Assembly (NCBI GenBank): GCA_025454715.1
Contig: JALONY010000106.1
Coordinates: 1-6,237, forward strand
DNA length: 6,237 nt
Source of the DNA: Anaerolineae bacterium
GTDB lineage: Bacteria; Chloroflexota; Anaerolineae; Aggregatilineales; Phototrophicaceae
Direction of reading: 5' to 3'
Made by a program: the position numbers and the translations under genes. This document shows, one piece after another, positions 1 to 5,801 of this stretch. Each line of letters begins with the position of its first letter. The first letter of the stretch is position 1. The notes under the pieces were generated by a model. The model worked only from the letters and a program-made list of their open reading frames with translations, did not search any database and was not told the origin of the DNA.

Positions 1-512
1 GACCCCATCGTGAACACCACGAACAGGACGAACGCGACCAACTGGCTGACGACGACCTCATCACCGTTGGGCAGCACGAAGGTGAAGTACCCGATCGTGT
101 TGCGGTTGGCCGCCGAGTCGGTGCTGAGGGTGTAGCCGAACCCGCCCGGGATGGCCGAGAACAAAAACAGGCCGATGGAGATGATCGTCACCCAAAAGCC
201 GATCGTCCAAATTTGCTCTTGCAAGATGCCGTTGGGCGACAGTTCGTCGTGGTGATGCTCCTCGACCGGCAACTCGTTACCGAACTCGTCTTCCTCGGGC
301 TCTTGGACGTGGTGACCGGCCATCTTGCCCGACAACCCACCGACGCCCCACAGGAAGAAGATGGTGGCGAACAAGCCACCCATCGTCAAGCCGAGCTGCG
401 CGTTCCATACCTCGGTCATGCTCTGAAGCGCCCGAAGCAATACCACCAGCGCTGCGCCCAGCACAAACCCGATGATCCCCATCGGGATTGCGCGGGTTAT
501 GCCGTAACCCAT
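1..512 (-). CDS. Multi-pass membrane protein of unknown function, last visible gene of the cox operon (3' end cut off)
   Basis: I translated this frame directly: an ATG at 510-512 opens 170 codons without a stop up to the window edge, so the C-terminus is missing. I do not recognise the family. Visible are likely membrane helices at about residues 8-27, 40-60, 100-121 and 155-170+. Between helices 2 and 3 lies a hydrophilic loop (about 62-99) rich in Glu, Asp and His, including HH at 67-68 and HHH at 86-88. Between helices 3 and 4 is a polar loop (about 122-154). The start follows the coxC stop by 22 bases and has an AAGGGGG ribosome-binding sequence about 8 bases upstream, so it is almost certainly co-transcribed with coxC. 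Its position suggests an accessory or fourth oxidase subunit or an assembly factor. It is longer than the usual roughly 100-residue CoxD/subunit IV and does not obviously match it. The coding call is firm; the function is open. Confidence 0.8.
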   Translation of the reverse strand, partial: MGYGITRAIPMGIIGFVLGAALVVLLRALQSMTEVWNAQLGLTMGGLFATIFFLWGVGGLSGKMAGHHVQEPEEDEFGNELPVEEHHHDELSPNGILQEQIWTIGFWVTIISIGLFLFSAIPGGFGYTLSTDSAANRNTIGYFTFVLPNGDEVVVSQLVAFVLFVVFTMG

Positions 513-534
513 AAACAACGCCCCCTTTTTGTCC

Positions 535-1182
535 CTACAGCCAGTACAGCACCACGTAAAACAGCAACCACGCGATGACGACGAAGTACCAAAGTTTTGC
601 GCCCGCCTCGAGCGCCCATGTGTCGCCCCGACCGTATTTGCCGAGCGCGGCATTGCGGTAGACCACCGCCATATACACCGCAATCACCAGCGCGTGCACG
701 GCGTGAAAAGCCGTCATCACGCGGAAAATCGCGTTGTATTGCGTCAGAACGCTGGTAATCTCGACCCCATTGGCCAAGGTCACCCGCGCTTGTGGCGCAG
801 GAGTCACCGTCAGCCATTCATACGCCATGACCGCGATGAAGGCCGCGCCCAAGCCCAACGCTACGCGCCATTGTACCAAAAAGCCCTTCAGGTCGTCATG
901 CCGGATTGCGCGGAACCCGCGCCGAACCAGCACCGAGCTGACCAGCAAGCCCACCGTGGCGACGGTCGGCAATGCCGCATCCAGCTTCTCGACCCCCAAC
1001 GGCGGCCACGCGGGCGACGACCACCGCAATTGGATATTGGCGATGATCAACGTAAAAAACGTCAAAATCCACGACGCCTGAAACACGTTGATGCCGGTGC
1101 GTGCGTTGCGGAGCTTCAGCTCCTCCTCACGTCGGCGCTCACGTTCAAAATCGAGCGCCTCGCCCAAACGACTGCTCTGCAT
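535..1182 (-). CDS. coxC: Cytochrome c oxidase subunit III (short, five-helix form)
   Basis: Subunit III of the haem-copper oxidase stabilises subunit I and helps keep proton uptake active; it binds no redox metal. The 215-residue product has a charged cytoplasmic N-terminus (residues 10-30, many Arg/Glu) and likely helices at about 37-56, 71-88, 101-125, 150-175 and 195-215, which fits the short five-helix type rather than the seven-helix form. Family marks are the LPTVATVGLLVSS segment (71-83), the AYEW site with the conserved Glu122, and FHAVHAL (159-165). The last helix has LWYFVVIAW where most family members have a W-H-F-V-D pattern, so the His and Asp are replaced by Tyr199 and Val202. 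I chose the ATG at 1180-1182 because GAGGG lies 8 bases upstream. A GTG eleven codons earlier is possible but has weaker support. It lies 145 bases after coxA, across a strong hairpin, and 22 bases before the next gene. Confidence 0.88.
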   Translation of the reverse strand: MQSSRLGEALDFERERRREEELKLRNARTGINVFQASWILTFFTLIIANIQLRWSSPAWPPLGVEKLDAALPTVATVGLLVSSVLVRRGFRAIRHDDLKGFLVQWRVALGLGAAFIAVMAYEWLTVTPAPQARVTLANGVEITSVLTQYNAIFRVMTAFHAVHALVIAVYMAVVYRNAALGKYGRGDTWALEAGAKLWYFVVIAWLLFYVVLYWL

Positions 1183-1190
1183 ACGATAAA

Positions 1191-1195
1191 CCCTC
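1191..1195 (-). promoter_or_regulatory. Ribosome-binding site that fixes the coxC start
   Basis: On the minus strand the sequence is GAGGG followed by eight bases and then ATG (1182-1180). It favours this ATG over the in-frame GTG at 1215-1213, which would add eleven residues rich in Arg and Gly that do not look like part of the family. Confidence 0.6.
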
Positions 1196-1277
1196 GACCT
1201 TCGGCCTGTGCCCACCGCTCACGCAGGGGCGCGCACCGAGACATACGAATTGTGTGTGACCTGAACGGGGTGAAAAC

Positions 1278-1305
1278 ACGGGGGCATGGCGCGCCATGCC
1301 CCCGT
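1278..1305 (-). terminator. Perfect 28-base palindrome between coxA and coxC: likely intrinsic (partial) terminator or attenuator
   Basis: The arms 1278-1289 (ACGGGGGCATGG) and 1294-1305 are exact reverse complements around a CGCG centre that is itself palindromic. This gives a 12-base-pair GC-rich stem with a four-base loop. It begins 22 bases after the coxA stop. On the minus strand the stem is followed by GTTTTC, a short U run. A strong stem with a weak U run, in the middle of an operon, fits partial termination or a 3'-end stabiliser that lets coxB-coxA be made in excess of coxC. I see no convincing new promoter between it and coxC, so read-through is probably needed. Confidence 0.6.
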
Positions 1306-1327
1306 CCGTCCATCATGTTCTACCGGC

Positions 1328-3040
1328 TCAGTCGCCTGCGACCGGCTCCGGCGTCGGGTTGCCGCTGGCCGTGCCGCCCTTGCCCAACAGGTTGGCGGGC
1401 GTCAGGCGGGTGTCCATCTCGTCGAGATAGGCCTTCGACGCCTCGCTACCGTAGCCATACGGGTCTTCGAACGGGATGACCTCGCCCTTGAAGTTGTAAG
1501 CGGGGGGCGGCGAGCTGGTCTGCCACTCCAAGGTCAGGGCGCGCCACGGGTTCGGCCCCGAGACCTTGCCGCGATAGACCGCCCACACCATGTTGTACAG
1601 GATGATGAAGGTGCTGATGCCCAACACGAACGCGCTCAGGCTGATGATCACGTTCAGGGTCTGGAACTCCGGCGCATACTCGGCCACGCGGCGCGGCATC
1701 CCCTGCATCCCGACGAGGTGCTGCGGGAAGAACGTGAAGAAGAAGCTGACGTACGTCACCCAGAAGTGCAGCTTGCCCAAGCCCTCGTCCATCAACCGAC
1801 CGGTCACCTTGGGGAACCAGTGGTAAATGGCCGCATAGATGGCGAACACCGACCCACCGTACAGCACGAAGTGGAAGTGGCTGACGACGAAGTAGGTATC
1901 GTGCATGTGGATATCGACCGGGATGGCGCCCAGCATCATACCGCTGATGCCGCCAATCACGAATTGGCTCAGGAAGCCGACGGCGAACAACATCGCGCTG
2001 TTGAAGCGGATTTTGCCGCCCCACATCGTGCCAATCCAGCTAAAAATCTTGATGCCGGTCGGGATGGCGATGATGAACGACGTGACCATGAACGGGATAC
2101 GCAGTTCGGGCGAGAGGCTGGTGAACATGTGGTGTGCCCACACGGTGAAGCCGACCAGCGCGATGCCCATGCTGCTGAACGCGATCATCTTGTAGCCGAA
2201 GACCGGCTTACGGCTGTGCACCGAGATGACCTCGCTCAGCACGCCCATCCCCGGCAGAACCATCACGTACACGGCGGGGTGGCTGTAGAACCAGAAGATG
2301 TTCTGCCACACCAGCACGTCACCGCCGCGGCTGGGGTCGAAGAAGGCCGTGCCCGCCACGCGGTCGAGCAACAGCAGGGTCAGGCCGCCCGCGAGGAACG
2401 GCACGCCCATGATTTGGATCAGCGAGGTGGCCAACTGCGACCACGCGAACAGCGGCATCTGGAACCAGCCCATGCCCTCGGGGCGCATGTTCTTGATGGT
2501 CACGATGAAGTTGATCGCGCCCAAAATCGACGAGATGCCGAGGATGTGCAGGCTGATGATCCAGAGCGTCTGCCCGTCACCGCTGAACAAGACCGACAGC
2601 GGGGGGTACGAAGTCCAGCCCGCTTCCGGCGCGCCGACGAAGTAGCCCATCAGCATCAAGACGCCCGCGGGCGGGATGAGCCAGAACGCGAAGGCGTTCA
2701 GCCACGGGAAGGCCATGTCTTTGGCGCCCAGTTGCAGCGGCACGATGTAGTTGCCCAAGCCCGCCCAAAACGGGATGATCCACAAGAAGATCATCACGGT
2801 AGCGTGCATGGTGAACAGGGAGTTATAGACCGAGCCGGTGCCCGAATAGTCCAGCCCGGGGGTCAACAGCTCGAGGCGGATGAGCATCGCCAACGCGCCG
2901 CCGATGATGAAGAACACCAACGCCGTGACCATGTACTGCACGCCGATGATTTTGTGGTCAACGCTCCAGCGGAAATACTCGCCGAGCTTGGGACGGGGCG
3001 CCGCTTGCGCGCCCGGCAATGGAACGGAAACACTCGCCAT
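1328..3040 (-). CDS. coxA: Cytochrome c oxidase subunit I, A2-type haem-copper oxidase catalytic subunit
   Basis: This is the catalytic subunit in the cytoplasmic membrane. It passes electrons from haem a to the haem a3/CuB centre, reduces O2 to water and pumps protons. The 570-residue product has normal length and about twelve helices. Visible ligands are His79 and His390 (haem a), His388 (haem a3), His254, His303 and His304 (CuB), and Tyr258 positioned for the His-Tyr crosslink. His380-Asp381 matches the Mg site. K-channel Lys331 is present, as are D-channel Asn97, Asp108 and Asn115. The helix-VI Glu of A1 enzymes is absent (Ala256) and the motif reads YSHPAVY (252-258), the mark of the A2 family, to which Thermus and Rhodothermus caa3 enzymes belong. 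Trp113 stands where an Arg is usual in the FPRxN segment. The C-terminal SSPPPAYNF segment (509-517) is typical. The ATG has AGAGAGG about nine bases upstream. It follows coxB by 44 bases. Confidence 0.97.
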   Translation of the reverse strand: MASVSVPLPGAQAAPRPKLGEYFRWSVDHKIIGVQYMVTALVFFIIGGALAMLIRLELLTPGLDYSGTGSVYNSLFTMHATVMIFLWIIPFWAGLGNYIVPLQLGAKDMAFPWLNAFAFWLIPPAGVLMLMGYFVGAPEAGWTSYPPLSVLFSGDGQTLWIISLHILGISSILGAINFIVTIKNMRPEGMGWFQMPLFAWSQLATSLIQIMGVPFLAGGLTLLLLDRVAGTAFFDPSRGGDVLVWQNIFWFYSHPAVYVMVLPGMGVLSEVISVHSRKPVFGYKMIAFSSMGIALVGFTVWAHHMFTSLSPELRIPFMVTSFIIAIPTGIKIFSWIGTMWGGKIRFNSAMLFAVGFLSQFVIGGISGMMLGAIPVDIHMHDTYFVVSHFHFVLYGGSVFAIYAAIYHWFPKVTGRLMDEGLGKLHFWVTYVSFFFTFFPQHLVGMQGMPRRVAEYAPEFQTLNVIISLSAFVLGISTFIILYNMVWAVYRGKVSGPNPWRALTLEWQTSSPPPAYNFKGEVIPFEDPYGYGSEASKAYLDEMDTRLTPANLLGKGGTASGNPTPEPVAGD

Positions 3041-3050
3041 GAACCGAAAC

Positions 3051-3068
3051 CTCTCTACTGCTCTCTAC
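3051..3068 (-). repeat. Tandem GTAGAGAG octamers in the coxA leader
   Basis: On the minus strand GTAGAGAG occurs twice with a 10-base period (3068-3061 and 3058-3051). The second copy continues into AGAGAGG and probably contributes the coxA ribosome-binding site. The same octamer occurs once more, near the predicted 5' end of the operon transcript (4340-4333). I saw no copy inside a coding region of the window. It could be a duplicated ribosome-binding sequence or a binding site for an RNA regulator; the function is inferred only. Confidence 0.5.
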
Positions 3069-3084
3069 CGATACGCACTGGCAC

Positions 3085-4287
3085 TTACTGCGCTTCGACA
3101 GCCGCACGGATAGCGGCCTCGTCACCACATGCCGACTCGCCGGTGGCGGTCTGCAAACACAGGTAAGTCACGATGGCAGTCAGGCTGTCATCCGACATAT
3201 AAACGTAATAGGCACCGTCAACCGCATCGGGCTCGTCCTGCTCCGCGCCGAACTGGGGCATCACGCCGCTGTTGTAGCCGGGCACGATGTAGGCGTTGGG
3301 GTGGCGGATGGCCTGCGCGATGTATTCCTCGGCACCACCGAGGCCGTTGGCCGAGGCGCGGCGCGCTGCCGTGTCACCGATGCCGTTCAGCGTCGGGCCG
3401 GTCACACCTGCCCAGTTGACGCTCTCCAGAACGTGGCAACCCGAGCACGGGTAAGCGTTCTCGTTCAGCAGGTTGAAGCCGACGGTCAGGGGGTCGGTGG
3501 GCGGGTTCAAGATGCGCTCGACGCGCACGTCGATGAAACGCTCCATCCACTCTTGCTCGGTGGCGTAGACCTGAATGTAGCTGTACATCGCCCCGTGACC
3601 ACCACCGCACAGCTCGGTGCACACGATGCGATAACGCCCGGCCTCGGTCGGGGTGAAGGCCACTTCGGTCTGGCGCCCCGCCAGCAAGTCTTGCTTGATG
3701 CGCATGGTCGGAACCCAGAAGGCGTGGTTCACGTCGCGGGTCTCCATCTTCAGGCGCACCGGGCGACCGACGTAGGTGTGCAACACGCTGTCCGTGAAGT
3801 TCTGGGTATCGGCTTCCGCAAGGCGGTTGAGCGGGTCGGTATAGCTGAAGCTCCACACGAACCGCAGGCCTTCGGTCTCAATCACCAGCTCATCGTCCTT
3901 GGGCGCTTGAATGTCCACCCACACCTGATAGCTATAGAGGGTGATGAACACCACCACGACCGCCGGAATGGCCGTCCAAATCACCTCGAGCGTGACGTTG
4001 CCGTTGAAGTTAGCACCGTCGCCCGCCTCGCCCTTGCGCGCACGGAAACGCACGATCGAGAGGATAATCAACCCCTCGACCAGCACGAACACCACGCCGC
4101 CGAGGAACAACATCACGCGGAACAACTGGTCAATCGGGCCGGCCTCAGCCGAAGCCGCCAACGGGAACAGGCTGGGCGAAAGCAGGCTGATCAAATAGCC
4201 GCCCACCAACACCACCACCGTCCCCAGAATGATTAAGACCGGGTTGTAACCCGTCCGGCCTCCACCGCTCTTCGAACTCAAATCCAT
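3085..4287 (-). CDS. coxB: Cytochrome c oxidase subunit II fused to a C-terminal cytochrome c domain (caa3 type)
   Basis: Subunit II takes electrons from a donor and delivers them through CuA to subunit I. The 400-residue product starts with a hydrophobic segment (about 17-41, signal anchor or extra helix). Two subunit II helices follow (about 53-80 and 99-124, with the typical LEVIWTAIPA), then the outward-facing cupredoxin domain (about 130-245). The aromatic patch FVWSFSY is at 143-149. All CuA ligands are present: His188, Cys223, Glu225, Cys227, His231 and Met234. The tail (about 265-400) is a cytochrome c with CSGCH (281-285) for covalent haem and Met343 as the likely axial ligand, so the enzyme carries its own haem c. 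Cys377 and Cys387 near the C-terminus may pair. I prefer the ATG at 4285-4287; a GTG six codons upstream (4303-4305) is a real alternative, since neither has an ideal ribosome-binding site. It is the first gene of the operon, 44 bases before coxA. Confidence 0.96.
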   Translation of the reverse strand: MDLSSKSGGGRTGYNPVLIILGTVVVLVGGYLISLLSPSLFPLAASAEAGPIDQLFRVMLFLGGVVFVLVEGLIILSIVRFRARKGEAGDGANFNGNVTLEVIWTAIPAVVVVFITLYSYQVWVDIQAPKDDELVIETEGLRFVWSFSYTDPLNRLAEADTQNFTDSVLHTYVGRPVRLKMETRDVNHAFWVPTMRIKQDLLAGRQTEVAFTPTEAGRYRIVCTELCGGGHGAMYSYIQVYATEQEWMERFIDVRVERILNPPTDPLTVGFNLLNENAYPCSGCHVLESVNWAGVTGPTLNGIGDTAARRASANGLGGAEEYIAQAIRHPNAYIVPGYNSGVMPQFGAEQDEPDAVDGAYYVYMSDDSLTAIVTYLCLQTATGESACGDEAAIRAAVEAQ

Positions 4288-4332
4288 ACCGTTTACCCGC
4301 CTCACTCCGATTTCACCGCAGTCAAAATCAGG

Positions 4333-4340
4333 CTCTCTAC
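4333..4340 (-). repeat. Third GTAGAGAG octamer, near the predicted transcript start
   Basis: The octamer shared with the coxA leader begins about two bases after the predicted transcription start of the cox operon (about 4342). It would therefore sit at the extreme 5' end of the mRNA. It shares only the octamer with the other copies; flanking bases differ. Confidence 0.4.
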
Positions 4341-4348
4341 TTTGTTAA

Positions 4349-4377
4349 ATTTTACACAAGGGGTTGTGCGATAGCAA
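4349..4377 (-). promoter_or_regulatory. Sigma70-like promoter of the cox operon
   Basis: On the minus strand a -35 box TTGCTA (4377-4372) and a -10 box TAAAAT (4354-4349) are separated by exactly 17 bases. They match the sigma70 consensus at four of six and five of six positions. The element lies in the most AT-rich part of the window. The predicted start near 4342 leaves a leader of about 55 bases before the coxB ATG. The assignment is by eye, and the consensus of this organism is unknown. Confidence 0.6.
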
Positions 4378-4379
4378 GT

Positions 4380-4453
4380 TAGCGTTGTCCAAAACCATCC
4401 AACGTTAACCTAGACCGGCCATCACCTGCCCCTCACAAAGTAGCCTTGTCCAA
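4380..4453 (-). repeat. Two near-identical 13-base direct repeats upstream of the cox promoter (possible activator sites)
   Basis: On the minus strand TTGGACAAGGCTA (4453-4441) and TTGGACAACGCTA (4392-4380) differ at one base and are 61 bases apart, close to six helical turns. The nearer copy ends two bases before the -35 box, centred near -44 from the predicted start. The farther one is centred near -105. This layout suits a transcription activator, but no regulator can be named. The rest of the spacer between coxB and the DUF89 gene (to 4521) shows only small inverted repeats around GCAATTGC and no convincing terminator with a U run. Confidence 0.4.
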
Positions 4454-4521
4454 CAACACACATCAACACAGGGGTAGACGGGGTTGATTGTAGCGCAATT
4501 GCCCTGCCCCGCAACCATTTC

Positions 4522-5709
4522 TCATCCCTCATGTAGCTGAATCACCGCCCGCTTGCCGTTCCAGCGCCAGCGCGCATCCACCGCGTCGAGCCGGTCGGCC
4601 AACCCCGCGGGCAACCCGACGATCGGGTCACTTTTCAGCGTCCGCAACATCAGCAACGGCATGGCCAAGCCGCCCACCACCTGCCCGAACGGGGTCTCGT
4701 GCGGCCAAAACGCATCGCCCACGAACCGCCGATAATTCGCGTCACCCTTGACGATGACCAGCGCCGCGCTTTGCAGGTCTGCCGCGAGGTCGTCGGGCAT
4801 CTCCCACGCGAAATATGGGCTATTCCAGAACGGCTCGGCGCGCAGCACCAGCCGCCCGTCAGCCAGCGCCATCTGCAAGCGCACAGCCATCTCAGCGGCG
4901 TCTGCGCCATACCGCCCTGCCGCACAATCGCCCAAAAAGCGCGTCACGTCGTCGGCGATGACATCGCTGACGAAGGTCGGGTGTAGCTTGACGTGTAAAA
5001 ACACCTGCCCCGCCCACCCGTCGCGCAACAGCAGGTCAATCAGGCACAAGTCCGCCGAGAGTTCCGAACCGGCATTGTCGGCGACCACGCGCACCACCCC
5101 GCCGCGGTGCGCCACCAAACGGGCGACCACGCGGGCGCGGTCATCGACCGCCAAATCGTCGTCGCTGGTCTGCAAGCCTTGGGCGCGGCTCTCGGCATAG
5201 CTCAGGTCAACACGGTTGCCGAACACGGCTTGGGTCAGGGCGTGCCGCAAGCGCGCCTCGGGGTCGCCATGCAGCGCGCCCTGCAACGCATTGTCCAGCA
5301 CGGTCTGGTGCACCGCCCCCGCATATTCTTCCTGTTTGATGGGCAAAAACGGGTCGAGGCCGGTCTCGAAGTAGTTGACCGCCGCCATGATGCGCCGATA
5401 GACGTAGGTCTCGCAAAAGAACCAATCGACCTCGCGCCACGTCTTGCCTTGCCGCGCCAGCCACGCCGCGTGCCACCCATCATATTCGGGGTGCTGGCGT
5501 GGCGGCACCGGCGCGATGACCGCGCCCGACGCGACCTCCTCGCGCAGGGCGCGCAAGTTGGCGCGGTACGGCGCGGGCAGGTCGGGGTTGGCCGCGAGGG
5601 TTTGGTCGAGGATGTCGGGGATGCGGATTTTGACCGTTCGGTCGGCAAAATCGTTCGTCCCGTCGGTGCGAATAGGTGGCACGAGCGGGTTGGGCGGGGT
5701 CAAGGGCAT
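4522..5709 (-). CDS. DUF89 / ARMT1-like damage-control phosphatase
   Basis: The 395-residue soluble protein matches the DUF89 metal-dependent phosphatase family, closest in style to the ARMT1/YMR027W branch. Members of that branch hydrolyse sugar phosphates such as fructose 1-phosphate and are thought to clear harmful phosphometabolites. Signature segments are WFFCETYVYRRI (96-107), FGNRVDLS (163-170), DNAGSE (211-216), KGDANYRR (321-328) and LRTLKSDPIVGL (355-366). By analogy with human ARMT1, Asp211, Asn212 and Asp323 would bind the metal, and Lys321, Arg356 and Lys359 would sit near the substrate phosphate. No signal peptide or membrane segment is visible, so it is cytoplasmic. The ATG at 5707-5709 has only an AGGA about 12 bases upstream, and no better start lies in frame before the upstream stop. 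It stands between the peptidase gene (92 bases) and the cox promoter region, with no visible functional link to either. The exact substrate cannot be read from sequence. Confidence 0.88.
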   Translation of the reverse strand: MPLTPPNPLVPPIRTDGTNDFADRTVKIRIPDILDQTLAANPDLPAPYRANLRALREEVASGAVIAPVPPRQHPEYDGWHAAWLARQGKTWREVDWFFCETYVYRRIMAAVNYFETGLDPFLPIKQEEYAGAVHQTVLDNALQGALHGDPEARLRHALTQAVFGNRVDLSYAESRAQGLQTSDDDLAVDDRARVVARLVAHRGGVVRVVADNAGSELSADLCLIDLLLRDGWAGQVFLHVKLHPTFVSDVIADDVTRFLGDCAAGRYGADAAEMAVRLQMALADGRLVLRAEPFWNSPYFAWEMPDDLAADLQSAALVIVKGDANYRRFVGDAFWPHETPFGQVVGGLAMPLLMLRTLKSDPIVGLPAGLADRLDAVDARWRWNGKRAVIQLHEG

Positions 5710-5757
5710 GGGGGCATCACATCCTGAACAAACGGCACAAAGTGCACATCATACGCG

Positions 5758-5784
5758 GTGCGGGGCGGATAAACCACCCCGCAC
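5758..5784 (-). terminator. GC hairpin after the peptidase gene, without a U run
   Basis: GTGCGGGG (5758-5765) pairs perfectly with CCCCGCAC (5777-5784). After one mismatch two more G-C pairs close around an ATAAA loop. It starts 17 bases past the peptidase stop codon. On the minus strand the stem is followed by CGCGTATG rather than a U run, so it is at best a terminator of unusual form or a 3'-end stabiliser. Confidence 0.4.
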
Positions 5785-5801
5785 ACACGCCAGCCGCACG
5801 C

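Noticed and set aside
1183..1215. Upstream GTG start for coxC
   Set aside because: It would add eleven Arg/Gly-rich residues; the ATG at 1182 has a clear GAGGG at the right distance.
529..1479. A 316-codon plus-strand frame over coxC and the end of coxA
   Set aside because: Same reason: it shadows two real genes and also runs through the intergenic palindrome, with no family resemblance.
1286..3166. A 626-codon open frame on the plus strand opposite coxA
   Set aside because: It lies antisense to an unmistakable coxA, and its product is a low-complexity string rich in Arg, His, Asp, Ala and Gln with no recognisable domain. Long antisense frames are expected opposite GC-rich genes.
3301..4236. 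A 311-codon plus-strand frame opposite coxB
   Set aside because: It is antisense to coxB, whose CuA and haem c motifs are intact; the product is compositionally biased with no recognisable motif.
4471..4515. Possible terminator after the DUF89 gene around the GCAATTGC palindrome
   Set aside because: The pairing arms are only four to five bases with large loops, and no U run follows on the minus strand.
5107..5727. Plus-strand frame opposite the DUF89 gene
   Set aside because: It is a shadow of the DUF89 reading frame with no ribosome-binding site or conserved motif.
5748..5753. TATGAT as a -10 box for the DUF89 gene
   Set aside because: The hexamer fits well, but no acceptable -35 box lies 16-18 bases upstream, where the GC hairpin sits; one hexamer is too weak as evidence.
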